This document shows, piece after piece, positions 32,907 to 44,080 of a stretch of 47,834 nucleotides of DNA. The stretch is from contig JAXCGZ010021433.1 of NCBI GenBank assembly GCA_037179515.1, positions 1 through 47,834 of the forward strand, in the 5' to 3' direction. The DNA is from Halocaridina rubra. Taxonomy: Eukaryota; Arthropoda; Malacostraca; Decapoda; Atyidae. The position numbers and the translations under genes were made by a program. How positions within the stretch are numbered: position 1 is the stretch's first letter; each line of letters starts with the position of its first letter. The notes beneath the pieces are model-generated. The model saw only the letters and a list, made by a program, of their open reading frames with translations. It was not told the origin of the DNA and did no database searches.

Positions 32907-33986
32907 CTGTCCAGAGAAAAAGGAAAACAATTATAAAATATTTTTAGACACAAAAGTACATATTATAACTTCACATACATGGTAAAAAGTTTACTGTTTC
33001 TGTTTCTGGCATATAAGCAAACTAACACGTTAAGAACACTAATTTAGGCATAAACCACTTTTAAACTATAACAAAACAATGCAGGAAAAATTACATAGGC
33101 TCAGTAAATAAGGTAATTATGATTTACAAGACACAATGCTCTAAAATTATCTGAAAATATTTTCTCTAGAAGAGTAGCTAATAGTTGCATTACACCTTAA
33201 ATGACAGATGGTGAAGGCGAGTAAAAAGCACTAAAGTAGTGCACAGTAGGTTTTACAAAACTAATCTGGTAAGTTGTGTCAATAAGACTGCGATATGACC
33301 AGTTTTATGTCACTGACCCGGGACTCCCTTTTCTACAATGGGCTAAGACGGTGCCTTTTTGCAAAGGACTTTGGTTTGGTAGGTGCAATCGTTACCATAA
33401 GTGAACGCCTTTCCAACCTCAGACCACGGTGGGCCGCGAACCCTCGACCTGACGACTCAAAATCGCGAACGTTACCACTTTGCCACGACGACCACCATGT
33501 CAATAATTTTACACAACAATATTGTAAGTGGAAAAGACATACACCTTGCTTTCAATTGCCTCAGTGATACTTATATAGATGACTCTATGCTAATCTAGCG
33601 AAGTATTGCAAATTCCTGAGAAACAGCAACTCCCCTATCATAAATTATCCTAATTTTAGCAAAGATTCCATTATCGAATTCTTGACCTTCTGATTTAAAA
33701 AATACTTAAAATGTTGGTACCGTTCAAGTGGACGGATAATAAAATCTTAGTTTTAATTACTAGCTTATGTAAAACACGTAAGTGCCTTCACTTTGGGGGA
33801 GAGCTTGGGGCCATGGTCCCCAATTACGTTGAGGGTTTGGAGCCTTAAGGCTGGTATCCATAATGTTTAAAAACTACACACTCAGATTTGTTTTGTTTTT
33901 TTCACTCGTAATCTGATGACACTGCCGTCACTGTCTACCCCATCTGTCTTGTCACAAGAAGTAATCAATTTTGTCCCAAAACTCAC
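32907..33986 (-). other. intron of the F-box gene
   Basis: About 1.08 kb, with GTGAGT at the donor (33986-33981) and CAG at the acceptor. It holds an antisense SINE (33280-33510). Otherwise AT-rich. Confidence 0.8.
33280..33510 (-). repeat. tRNA-derived SINE, family C, inside the intron
   Basis: Antisense copy with CTCGACCTGACGACTCAAA, CACTTTGCCACGACGACC and, further left, CGGGACTCCCTTTTCTAC. Reverse reading gives a tRNA-like head (GTCGTGGCAAAGTGGTAACG). The same family is at 36000-36213, also antisense. Confidence 0.65.
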
Positions 33987-34111
33987 CTGACAGTCTCTTT
34001 GTACGAATTCTCAACAAATTTTCTAATTTCATTTTTCAAGTTTTCCAGACTCGCGTCTTGTAAATTGATGATAAACTTCTGAGTGCTCGAATATTTAATC
34101 TTAAGCTTCAT
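33987..34111 (-). CDS. FBXO7-like: F-box only protein 7 / nutcracker-like, coding exon 1
   Basis: 41 codons plus two bases: MKLKIKYSSTQKFIINLQ, then ENLKNEIRKFVENSYKETV. This is the first part of the ubiquitin-like fold. The donor AG|GTGAGT follows, and joining to 32906 gives a Ser codon and a continuous UBL. The ATG at 34111 is the first Met of the fold; the frame stays open upstream, but that part is Arg-rich repeat translation and lies in the 5' UTR. Confidence 0.82.
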
Positions 34112-34196
34112 CTTATCCTGTTCTTCGTCATAGACATGAACAGGCAATCTTCGTCTTCTTCTTCTTCTTAATTTGCTGCTGATTTTATCCACATCT
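34112..34196 (-). other. 5' UTR of the F-box gene with a short upstream ORF
   Basis: A candidate acceptor (TCCTGATTTTCAG) ends at 34197, so a further upstream exon is likely. Just inside the exon an ATG at 34194 opens an 8-codon frame (MWIKSAAN, stop at 34168) ahead of the main ATG. A GAA-rich run lies between them. Confidence 0.5.
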
Positions 34197-35500
34197 CTGA
34201 AAATCAGGACTTGATTTTGAATAAATAAACCTCTCTTTATGAATAATTTTTCCAATATATATAAAGTTATTTCTTAAATATATTTATACATTATTGGAAA
34301 TGCTAATACCATGGAATATTATTTCTGTACTTCGAAAAACCTATACCCTGTTGGGTTTTGCCATGTTGTCTCTTCACAAATAATCAAAGTTTTCTTTTTT
34401 ATTGCAAAAAAGAGTTTTTTTTTGTTGCATTTACTTATTATTCTTATTATTTTTAGATATTTTAAAATAAGGAAAATTAAAACTAAGAATACTTTTTATT
34501 CGTTGATGGTTATTCCTGGAAATTTGAAGGGTTCGAGGTATTCCAAGATGTGTATAATTGCATTTTAGCGTACAGTTATTTATTACTAATTACCATTTTA
34601 CTTCTTATTTTAAGATTCTTTTATATATAAATTATATCTAGTAATAGAGTAAATATATTTTTGTGCATATGAATAAGTATGAAATAATACTGTAAATTAT
34701 GCTAAAATTAGCGTATGTTTAAAATAGCCCTATCATGCTATACAGGAATACCACAGGTTTAATTAAACATGTAATCAATGTACTTCGAATGATTTGAAAT
34801 ATATGATATTATAATGTTTTATATATACATTAATGCTGTATTATCACTGAGAAATATATAATTATATCTAATAAAGTTACACATTTTTATTCATATTATG
34901 AATTGGTTGGTAGACCTGTTGCTTATAAACAAACAGAAACAGGTACAGAAGCAATCAATATGTCACATAGGCGTTAAGAATTTTTCATCATAAATTTTAA
35001 ACGAAGAATGATATAATAGTCTCCAATAATTACCAGAAAAATAAATGTAAAAAAAAATCATGATTATATTGTTTGATATTGGTAATACTGTCAACACTAG
35101 ATTATTCCATTGAAATATGTACATTCATTCTAGCGTCCTTTGAAAATATATGATTTTGACTTATTAATATACTCGAATATTTATGCAATAATGTTAAGAA
35201 ATGCTTAAAAACAATTTACCAAAAAAAAAAAAATTGACAGCCTGGGATTGGTACGCCTGCTAACTATAAACATCGAGAGAGTCTTAGCGGCCCCGCCATT
35301 GTGTCAGCATCGGCGTTTCTAGCTCTTTTAGGAGTTATATTTCCCGGTCTTTTAGTGTGTGTAGTGAAAGGTATATGGCGGTTAAACCTAAGCATTTGAA
35401 TTATATTTTCTCTGTAGATCTTTCTCCATTTTGCTTAACAGTGTCCTGGCTTACATGCTGAGATACAGAGCTTGTTTAAATAGGGGACTTTGAGAGCGTT
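34197..35500. other. AT-rich upstream region of the F-box gene, with a GC-richer patch
   Basis: Mostly AT-rich with no gene. The patch at about 35240-35400 (AGCGGCCCCGCCATTGTGTC) is clearly more GC-rich than its surroundings and could be a promoter or first non-coding exon of the F-box gene, 1.05 kb from its acceptor. This is a guess from composition and position. Confidence 0.3.
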
Positions 35501-35733
35501 TGACTTGGGCTTTAAGGTGCGTTGATAAATTAAGACCCTTTAAGCATAACTAACTTACCAAACCTAGGTTAGGCTAGGTTTGCTTAGTTAATTACTTACC
35601 TTGATAGGTTTAATTTGGGTTTATGAAGTGCATCGTAGCTATCTTGAGAATTCGCGGTTTTACTCATAATCATAGTCACCCATACAATGGGTTAAGATTA
35701 GTTTTATGCGCCCCTTGTAGTTTTGAAAGCACA

Positions 35734-35849
<116 letters not shown>

Positions 35850-35999
35850 CATGTGTTTTGAATGAATCTGATAATTTTTTTTCTGAAATCAGTATTATTT
35901 TTATTAGGGCTGATACTGCGGGGCAGCGATGGGTACCTAAATAGTCTAATTTAATTACTGTAACCTGAACAGACTTAACGTAAATATAATATGAATGCT

Positions 36000-36213
36000 T
36001 ACATATCTTGATTCGGTTTTACGTCACGAACTCCCTTTTCTACTAAGGGCTAGGATGGTTGCCTTCTTACGAAGGACTTGTTTTGGCAGATTTAATCGTT
36101 ACCCTGAGTGTATGCCCTTACTAACCTCAGTCCATGACGGGGCGCAAACCCTCGACCTGCCGCCTCAGAGTCGCAGACGCTACCATTTTGCCACGGAGAC
36201 ATACCTTAAGAGG
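36000..36213 (-). repeat. tRNA-derived SINE, family C
   Basis: Antisense copy matching 33280-33510: CTCCCTTTTCTACTAAGGGC, CCTCGACCTGCCGCCTCAGA, GCTACCATTTTGCCACGGAG. The reverse reading is a tRNA-like head (GTGGCAAAATGGTAGCGTCT) with GGTCGAGGGTTTGCGCC near the B box. Confidence 0.7.
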
Positions 36214-36406
36214 GTGAATTTGGGTGTTTCTACAGCAGTGCGGCACAATCCAGGAAGTATTGGTAAAACTGATTTCTCGGGTAGAATATGGAAGGGGTGC
36301 ATAAAACGAATCTAAGCCATTATTTGCATGATTTTTTTTTTTTTATATACAGTTTTCCAGGAGTGAGTGATGTGAGTTTTAGACATATATGTCCAAGAAT
36401 AACTGG

Positions 36407-36408
<2 letters not shown>

Positions 36409-36484
<76 letters not shown>
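36409..36484. repeat. (TA)n microsatellite
   Basis: About 76 bp of TA, directly abutting the LINE-leader repeat on its right. Confidence 0.97.
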
Positions 36485-36488
<4 letters not shown>

Positions 36489-36735
36489 CCTGGGCATGAA
36501 GGAAACATAAAGCAAAGACAAAATGGAGAGTGTTATGACTTGTTGGATGTGAAGGGATTGTAAGGGATGCGTAGAGTATTCGGTGTTAATACAGGCATAG
36601 AAAACGAACTGTAAATGAAAGAAGACTTAGAGTCGATCTTGCCTGGACAAACCTATTTAAGTCCAAAAGACCTTCAGCCATAGTAGTGTAACGGGCGGCT
36701 GGTGCAATAGGCCAGCCTATCTGGTAATACGAGTT
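36485..36735 (-). repeat. 5'-leader repeat of the Jockey/I-like LINE family
   Basis: On the minus strand: CACCAGCCGCCCGTTACAC, GGCTGAAGGTCTTTTGGAC, AACACCGAATACTC, AATCCCTTCACATCCAACAA, CATAACACTCTCCATTTTG. This matches the leader of the LINE at 44425-44650. It stops at a TA tract with no ORF or 3' end seen. Confidence 0.65.
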
Positions 36736-37319
36736 ATAGCGGGGTGCATAAAATGAATATTACGGTAACCAAATAATGTACTTCTTAATATGGCGATAAA
36801 ACATCTAAAACTAAAAAAAAAAAAAAGAAGATTTTAATTATCTTATTATATCTTATTTGAGGTTGTGCTATTCTAACTAACAAAACCTTACTTAATATGA
36901 TAAATTTCATGGAATTTTTCATAAATGGTATATGAGAACAAACTTAAACTGTATTATATTATTAGGTCTGGTCGTTTATTTCAGTCTTTGAATATTATTT
37001 TTTTCAATTGGGGATATGAGGATTATTAAATAGAGGTCAGGATTGTTAACTGCCCAGTTTGAGGTATATGTTTCCTTTCACACCTAGCATGTAAAATGAA
37101 ATTATAAAGCAGTTGAAAGATATTTAAATGGCTAAGTAAAAGTAATTTCAATTACCTCATATCTTAACTGTTGTTGAAGTACCCTAACTAAGCCTAACTC
37201 ATATTAATATATTTCTTAAGATTTTTTTCTAAATATGTGGGTGTAAGCCTTTGAGTGAGAGCAACTAAGGTTACTGATCAAGGATAATTTTGCGATATTG
37301 TTGCATGATAACTTACCGA
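36736..37319. other. AT-rich spacer, no gene
   Basis: Nothing recognised apart from GGGGTGCATAAAATGAAT at about 36740, a block also in the fold-back family. Confidence 0.4.
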
Positions 37320-38050
37320 ATAGAGATACATGGAACTAGGAAGTTAAAACTCTTGTGCGCTCCGGCTCAAATTTTGTTTGATAAACTTGTCGTAGTTTGA
37401 TTTAAAGGCATTTACACTTTTACTATTTACAAAATCTGTTGGTAAATTGGTCCAATGTTTGATGATACGAACATTGAAGAAGATTTTCCTCTTGTTTGTC
37501 CGGACATGTGGAACAGCCAAATTGAATTGGTGTCCTCTTGTAGTAATGCCTGGGGCCTGCTGGATGATCGTCAAGAACTGAGAAGAGCTAATGTCAGTAT
37601 GTCCTCAAATCATCTTGAAAACTTCAATTAGGTCACCTCTAATACTTCGATCTTCAAGTGTTGTGAGACCCAGGGTTTTGAATCTTTCTTCATAAGGTAG
37701 CTCTTTTAGTTCTGGCACTATAGCAGTAGCTCCTCTTTGAACTTGTTCAAGGATGTTAATGTCTTATTTAGGTAAGGGGACCAACTCTGAACAGCTTATT
37801 CCAAGTTCGGACGAATTAAAGAGTTACAGATACACCTAAACATGTCTTTGTCCATATATATAAATGAGCACCTTATGCGCCCCACAAGGGAGTTAGCTTT
37901 AGCTGCAATCTTTGAGATATGGCCAGCAAACTTGAAGGTGTCAGATACATATACTGTACACCAAGATCTTTCTCTTCATTGGAAGCTTTTATATTTATGT
38001 TATATAAGATATACACGTTCAAGGGATTTGTGTGCCCAAAATGTAAAGGT
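37320..38050 (-). mobile_element. CR1/L2-type LINE 3' fragment, a second family, decayed
   Basis: A minus-strand C-terminal tail frame (37344-37574) reads APGITTRGHQFNLAVPHV, RTNKRKIFFNVRIIKHW and SVNAFKSNYDKF, the TRGH...R..FF..R...WN pattern of CR1/L2 proteins. Upstream pieces to about 38050 (EKDLGVQYMYLTP, GHISKIAAK-like, FKTLGLTTLEDRSI-like) have stops. The sequence differs clearly from the CR1 copies at 1.7 and 16.3 kb. 5'-truncated. Confidence 0.75.
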
Positions 38051-38274
38051 AGCTTATACCAACAGAAAAATTGACTGCTAATTTTTTTTCCATATATTTC
38101 TTTAATGTGTTTGTGTCCATAAGACTTTGAACCAGTGTTTCGAGATTAAACTCAAAAGTATTAGCTAATGTAGCATTCATATTTTCAGAGTAAAAATATT
38201 TATTCACAATTCAAGTGAAATACTGTATATATATAATCAGATTTAGACATTATTATAAGTGACTCCAAAAAATG

Positions 38275-38400
38275 TTCTAGCCTTTAGCTGGGATTCGAAC
38301 ATAGGACACAATCATTGTGCCAGTAGTAAAATACACCTGTCATTGCTAGTTTTTGCTACGTTTGGTTTTGTTAAGTAACTTACTACCCCTTGAATGAAAC
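38275..38400 (-). repeat. tRNA-like SINE fragment
   Basis: Reverse reading gives ATGTTCGAATCCCAGC, a good B-box, in the block shared with 8308-8375. The A-box is not clear. Confidence 0.5.
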
Positions 38401-38652
38401 GCAGTTTTAAAAGCATTTATCATTCTATGCCATCCTATTGATAAGGATTAACTGAATTTGGTAAAACCTGTTCAGATTTATTTGTAATTTTACCATAAAG
38501 GCATGATGTTGATAATTGTAGAGAGTCTCCCTTATTCGAATTTCCTTCATCACCGTGATTTTGAAACTGTGAGAATACTAGAACTGATGCTTCAGCATGC
38601 CTATTTCCATTAGTGCCCTTATTAATGGGCACTAATGGTGGCATAAGAAAAG

Positions 38653-38757
38653 GTCTTATTCGTCCCTGCTTAGAATATTGCTCATACATCTGAGGTGCTT
38701 CTTCTTATAATTGTCTCCTTGATAGGGTTGAATCTAAGGCATTCAGACTCATAAATG
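38653..38757 (+). mobile_element. Jockey/I-like LINE fragment, plus orientation
   Basis: GGTCTTATTCGTCCCTGCTT, then AGAATATTGCTCATACATCT and GATAGGGTTGAATCTAAGGC. It matches 47221-47325 of the large LINE (RT thumb region, LIRPCLEYC). It ends at a T run. Confidence 0.75.
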
Positions 38758-38759
38758 AC

Positions 38760-39345
38760 TTTTTTTTTTAACAACACTGGGACATGCAAAAACTGCCCTC
38801 ATCAATAAAGGCCCGGGCACGAGAAAATACCAAAACGAAGAAAAAGGACAAGGCAGAGATGAGGTAATGTCACACAAAGGAAAATGACAGACAGAGAAAA
38901 CAGTTAAAGTACAGAGGACCCAGAGATAAGGAGGACTAGGTCCTGAGATGATGATAGATCTGCTTTTTGAAGGATGATAGGTCATAAGAATTAGGAAAGA
39001 CAGAAGGAGGAAGAGAGTTCCAGAGTCTGGAGGTAGATGAGAAGAAGCAGTCGCTGCACCGACCAAGTAGTAGCGATAGAAAAGAGAAAGGGAAGATACC
39101 TTACGGCGAAGAGAGAGAGAATCCAGATTAGAAGTAAGAGAAGGATCATTAATGAGTCTGACTGCCTTAGATTCAACCCTATCAAGGAGATAGATATAAG
39201 AAGAAACACCCCAGACATGTGAGCAATATTCTAAGCAGGGATGAATAAGAGCTTTATAAATTTGAAGTAACTATAAAGAGGAAAAGTAATGATGAAAACG
39301 AAACAAAACCCCCAATTTTTTGGATGAAGATTTAGATATTAGGAT
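38760..39345 (-). mobile_element. Jockey/I-like LINE 3' fragment, minus orientation
   Basis: Minus strand: LRQSDSLMILLLL-type text from an antisense frame, and in sense IKLGVLFRF-like to LIRPCLEYC and LDRVESKAVRLIND. It ends with CCCGGGCCTTTATTGATGAG, TGTCCCAGTG and a poly-A tail (T run at 38760-38769). Relative to 47360-47530 it lacks about 140 bp internally. 5'-truncated. Confidence 0.8.
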
Positions 39346-40040
39346 TGTCAGATAGTGTTTTTCTTACACTATCTGTGTGTTATTAAAGGTAGAGAGGTCG
39401 GTAATGGAGAATGCATCCTCTTCTTTAAAGTTATTTATTAGAGTATACACTTATTTACCAACTCAAAGCTCCCATTTCTATAGTTCCTGTCACTCACTAT
39501 TCCCACGCCCTTAGGGGGAGGTTGCTATCTATGGACGTAACTTCTGCCCCCGGCAAGTACTGACTTCTGACTAACTCGGGCTCTGTATGCCAGTCCTGGT
39601 AGCAGCGGGTATCTGAGTGCGCTCTCTACCCTCTGGCGGCTATAGGCATCTATGAAATGCCACACCACACCCCCCACCATCACTGAAATATATCCAATAT
39701 TTCGGATTAAGTATAATTACTTTCATGAGAGCCTTATAAAACTATCTAATGAACTAACTTATGAAACTATTACAGTCTCATATAATTATCTAAGCAGATT
39801 ACATGAATATCAAAATTACTATGCAAAAAAAACTGACAAAAAAAAATTGTTTCTTGTGATAAGCATTGTTTTTAAAGTAAAAAAAATCAAAATTAAGTAC
39901 ACCTAGTTCTCAGAATAACGTGGAGATAGGTTTTCAGAAATCACGGGTAAATGGAAAATTGCGTGAAAAAATGCGTCGTTTTCCATAGGAAACAATGATA
40001 AAGGGCATAGCTCGTTCCACAACCGTCCATAGACATGATA
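39346..40040. other. spacer, no gene
   Basis: A moderately GC-rich patch at about 39490-39640 (GCCCTTAGGGGGAGG, CCTCTGGCGGCTATAGG) of unknown nature is followed by AT-rich sequence. Frames here are not convincing. Confidence 0.4.
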
Positions 40041-40440
40041 TACCAAAGATATAAGATAAGTAAAACATATTTTTTAAGTACATAACAAAGTAGAAAGACT
40101 TGTAGTTATTTGTATTAACATGCAAATAGTGTACAGTATAAAAGAGATACAGATTTACTGTACAGTAAACTAATTACTATAATTCAGTCTATTATGCTGT
40201 TGGCAACAGGCTTACACTGGGACATGCATGGTGGCCAAACACACTATACTAAAGATATAAGATAAGTAAAACATATTTTATGAGTACATAGCAAAGTGGA
40301 AAGACTTGTAGTTATTTATATTAACATGCAAATAGTGTACATTATAAAAGATATACAGATTTACTGTAAACAAATTAATGTACTCTATTATGCCGTTGGC
40401 AACAGGCTTACACTGGGATGTGCATGGTGGCCAGGGTTGC
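40041..40440 (+). repeat. tandem duplication, two units of about 200 bp
   Basis: Unit 1 (40041-40235) and unit 2 (40248-40440) share AGATATAAGATAAGTAAAAC, GACTTGTAGTTATTT, AACATGCAAATAGTGTACA, GGCAACAGGCTTACACTGGG and CATGGTGGCC, with small indels. Confidence 0.85.
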
Positions 40441-40649
40441 CAGATAAAGCAGATGTTTTTATATTCAAATGTATGGTACATTTCAAGATATATATTAATT
40501 ACAAGATGGTAGTACATACTGTAATTTATATAAAAATGTACTTCATTTTTAAGATACTTGAAATAACTTACCAGCTTACATGTATATTTTTTATATTTAC
40601 CATTTCTCTCATTCATCTATTTTGGTAACACTGATGGTGGCGGTGAGGA

Positions 40650-41000
40650 CGAGGATGCATACGTTTTGTCACACTTCCGTATCAGCTTATGCACCCTCAC
40701 AAGCTGTTTCCTTGACGATATATTGAAAATATGTTTGCTGTTTGTTCTTAATGCTTTTTTCAGTTTTCTTCATAATATCATATGGCATTAAGTGGTAGAA
40801 GAGGAGTAGGATGCGGGAGAAGGAACCTCTATCGTCAAACGTTTTGCTACTTCCGTATCAGCTGATGCACCCTCACACGCTATATCCCTGACGATATTAT
40901 ATTGAAAATATGTTTGCTGTTTGTTCTTAATGCTTTTTTTCAATTTTCTTCATAATATTCAATCGCATTCAGTGGTAGAAGAGGAGGAGGATGGCGGAAA
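40650..41000 (+). repeat. tandem duplication, two units of about 175 bp
   Basis: Unit 1 (about 40650-40820) and unit 2 (about 40832-41000) share ACTTCCGTATCAGCT, ATGCACCCTCACA, GAAAATATGTTTGCTGTTTG and GTGGTAGAAGAGGAG. It lies next to the previous duplication but has a different sequence. Confidence 0.85.
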
Positions 41001-41034
41001 AGTGCCTCTGAGGCGGTCAGTTGTTTACTAAAAT

Positions 41035-41395
41035 GAAAAGAAAAAAAATAATTTTTTTGCATGGGCGTTATTTGCGAATTTTGTATTTTTTTACTATTAT
41101 TTTCTAGGGACATTGCAATTTTGCGGAAAAAAGGAACAAGGTGTAATTGTATATATCATGTCCAAATGTATTGTCTACTATTTGAGTAATGTAATAGCTT
41201 AATTAGCTTTGTTCTTAAATAATTTTGTCAATGCGATATATTCCAATTGTAAATACACCTTGTTCCTTTTATGCACAATTTTTTAATCCATAAAATTGCA
41301 ATAACGCCCCCAAAAAATAATAGGTAAAAAAATTCGAATTTCGCAAATAACGCCCAAAATTTTATTTAATTTTTTTTTCTTCACTTCTTCCACGA
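41035..41395. repeat. inverted repeat, arms about 120-160 bp
   Basis: Left arm 41035-41155 and right arm 41232-41395 are reverse complements with indels: GGGCGTTATTTGCGAATTTT against AATTTCGCAAATAACGCCC, and GGAACAAGGTGTAATTG against AAATACACCTTGTTCC. The spacer is about 75 bp. Non-coding; MITE-like. Confidence 0.75.
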
Positions 41396-41433
41396 GTATA
41401 AAGAGGATTACGATAAGAAAGGATCCTCATCAT

Positions 41434-41559
<126 letters not shown>

Positions 41560-41589
41560 TTGTGATTATTCTCGTTATCCGTACTGTCC

Positions 41590-41692
41590 ATATTTTGGTT
41601 TTGGCAAAATTTTTATGGCTGGATGCCTTTCCTGACGCCAACCCTCCCCATCTAACCGGGCTTGGGACCGGCACCAATTTGGGTCATGGGCT
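41590..41692. repeat. interspersed repeat piece fused to the transposase end
   Basis: GGCTGGATGCCTTTCCTGAC and CCGGGCTTGGGACCGGCACC form a repeat block common in animal genomes. I recognise it as interspersed but cannot place it in a family. It joins the transposase frame directly after LPPNTTPILQPM. Confidence 0.45.
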
Positions 41693-42655
41693 GGAGGATA
41701 GGAGTTGTGTTGGGAGGCAGAAATTTTACTTTAATGTAGTCGTAATGTATAGCGAGATCATCTTCCACTCCTGGAGGATGGGCAGGATTATTATCCATTA
41801 TGAGTAGACACTTAAGAGGCAAATTCTTTTCCTCAAGATATTTCTTCACTGCTGGCGCAAACACTTCAGTCAACCACTGTAGGAATAAAATCCACTTGAC
41901 CCAAGCCTTTGGATTTGACCTCCACATTACTGGGAGGCTAGCCTTCAGTACGTTTTTGCGTTTAAAAACACGCGGATTTTCAAAGTGGTAAACTAAAAGG
42001 GGCTTGATCTTACAGTCCCCACTAGTATTAGTGCACAGTTAAAGGGTAAGCCTGTCTTTCATTGGTTTGTGGCCAGGCAATGATATCTCCTCTTCGGTTA
42101 TATATGTTCTTTTGGGCATTTTCTTCCAAAAGAGTCCCGTTTTATTTCAATTAAACACTTTTTGCAGGATATAACCTTCACTCTCGATATATGTAGCGAA
42201 TTCCTTTACGTAGGAATCCGCGGTTTTTGATCGGAACTACCCGCCTCTCCGTGTCTAATGACGCTATGAATCCCAGCTCGGCGATGAAAGTGTTCAAACC
42301 AGCTTCTACTGGCTTTAAATTCCTCCAGTTTAGCGCCAGTAGAAGTCGGAGAGTTCGCTACTAAATCTTGGTGGATTTGCAAAGCCTTAGCGCATCTTAT
42401 GGCCTTGCCAATACTGTCGCCAACCTACTAATATTCATTAATCCACAACATTAATAATTTTTCTACCTCTTCTATCACCTGTGACCTTTTCTTCGTTAGA
42501 ATATTGACTCCCTTACCCACGTCAGCTGCTTTTAAGATCTCTTTATTCTTTAAAATAATACAGATTGCAATTATTTCTTTTTTCGTTTCCACTGTTATGT
42601 GTCTGGGGTGTATGACGCCAATTTCACATGCACTTTTAACTTTCTTACTAGCCAT
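41693..42655 (-). pseudogene. Tigger-like DDE transposase, broken
   Basis: N-terminal piece (42655-42428): MASKKVKSACEIG, HITVETKKEIIA, ILKNKEILKAADVGKGV, KRSQVIEEVEKLLMLWI, as in Tigger/jerky helix-turn-helix proteins. The next pieces are out of frame with stops (ARRAGIHSVIRHGEAGS-like, FGRKCPKEHI-like, SLPGHKPMKDRL-like). The C-terminal piece (41927-41693) has FAPAVKKYLEEKNLPLKCL, LIMDNNPAHPPGVEDDL and KFLPPNTTPILQPM, with the second catalytic Asp in MDN. Multiple breaks make it inactive. Confidence 0.8.
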
Positions 42656-42885
42656 AATAAGGGCTATATTAAAAGAAAAAACTATGGAAAATAAGCAAGA
42701 ACTGTAATAGAATTACAAACGAACCTCACAGCGTGGGCGCCAATGCAGAACTGAGAGAAAACGAGAGCGGCCAAATGGGACACATGGTGGCTTGGCCAAC
42801 ACATTTTTGTTTGTGGGTTGGGGTCAAATTTTGTTCGGGGGTTTGTTTGTTCATAGGTAAAGGCATTCATGTGTTGGAGCCACCA

Positions 42886-42888
<3 letters not shown>
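41693..42888 (-). mobile_element. Tigger/pogo-type DNA transposon, decayed, 3' part lost
   Basis: Read on the minus strand the element begins at 42888 with CAGTGGTGGCTCCAACACAT, preceded by TA in a TA tract. The transposase starts at 42655 and the C-terminal part breaks at about 41693 where another repeat joins. The right-hand TIR is not found, so the 3' end was lost. Confidence 0.7.

Positions 42889-42972
<84 letters not shown>
42889..42972. repeat. (TA)n microsatellite between two TIR elements
   Basis: About 84 bp of TA separating the Tigger relic from the palindromic element. Confidence 0.97.
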
Positions 42973-42977
<5 letters not shown>

Positions 42978-43054
42978 TGTTCCCCCCCTTATCGCGGGAG
43001 TTCGGTTCCGGGACCCGGCACGAACCAGGAAAACCGTGAAGTAGGATCAGCCTT

Positions 43055-43230
43055 AAAAAAAAAAAAAAAAAATATGATGATTATGACACCAGGACAGGCC
43101 AAAAATGATAAAATAAAACGGCCTTTATCAGGCTGTAAAGAGAAACAGAGATGGAGAGTGTAATGACCTGTCAGATGTGAAGGGATTATAAAAGATGTGT
43201 AATGAATATCCAGCTCTCTGATGGGTTTAC
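43055..43230 (-). repeat. LINE-tail repeat, left arm of the palindrome
   Basis: Minus strand: ATTCATTACACATCTTTTAT, ATCTGACAGGTCATTACACT, then GGCCTGTCCTGGTGTCATAA and a poly-A stretch (43070-43053). Same repeat as 19571-19758 and 43905-44080. Confidence 0.7.
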
Positions 43231-43282
43231 TATACCTCTGCATTACTTTCATGATGTCTATTCTAAAAATTCTCCTTAGATC

Positions 43283-43284
<2 letters not shown>

Positions 43285-43317
<33 letters not shown>

Positions 43318-43353
43318 GACAACAATAATTTTCCTTTGATGATGATTGGGGAG

Positions 43354-43388
<35 letters not shown>
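43285..43388. repeat. (TTA)n tracts, left arm
   Basis: Two TTA runs (about 43285-43316 and 43355-43388) separated by a GATGATGATTGGGG block. Mirrored at 43754-43851. Confidence 0.9.
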
Positions 43389-43479
43389 CATCATCATTAT
43401 TACTACGAATTCGTAATTAAACCATTATTTTTACTATAAATAACTTAGTTTTGGTTGAATGAACAAGAGTTACTTAAAG

Positions 43480-43631
<152 letters not shown>

Positions 43632-43904
43632 CCCAACATTCTATTCTACCCAACCCCCCACACTCTCTTTGTCCCAGCCAACTAGGGAGGGGCACTTTAC
43701 ATAGTTATTAAAAGTAAATAAACCAACAGATGTACAAACAATGAGGAGCCCTTAATAATAATAATAATGATGATGATAATAATAATCTCCACAATCATCA
43801 TCAAAGGAAAATTTTTGTTGCCAATGATAATAATAATAATAATAATAATAAGATCTAAGCAGAATTATTGGAATAGACATCATGAAAGTAATGCAGAAGT
43901 ATAT

Positions 43905-44080
43905 TAAAACCCAGCAGAGAGCTGGATATTCATTACACATCTTTTATAATCCCTTCACATCTGACAGGTCATTACACTCTCCATCTCTGTTCCTCTTTAC
44001 AATCTGATAAAGTCTGTTTTATTTTATAATTTTTTGGCCCATCCTGGTGTCACAATAATCTTAAAAAGAAAATAAATAAA
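43905..44080 (+). repeat. LINE-tail repeat, right arm of the palindrome
   Basis: Plus orientation: GCTGGATATTCATTACACAT, ATCTGACAGGTCATTACACT, GGCCCATCCTGGTGTCACAA, then an A-rich end. Confidence 0.7.

Noticed and set aside
32907..32953. F-box ORF starting at 32953 as a single-exon gene
   Set aside because: That start would leave the ubiquitin-like fold without its first half. The splice acceptor at 32907 and exon 1 restore it.
34112..34255. N-terminal Arg-rich extension of the F-box protein
   Set aside because: It is a translation of a GAA-type run and of an intron-like stretch above the acceptor at 34197. UBL folds of this family start at the Met at 34111.
38653..39345. Twin-primed single LINE insertion
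   Set aside because: The plus-oriented piece lies beyond the poly-A tail of the minus piece, while twin priming inverts the 5' part at the opposite end.
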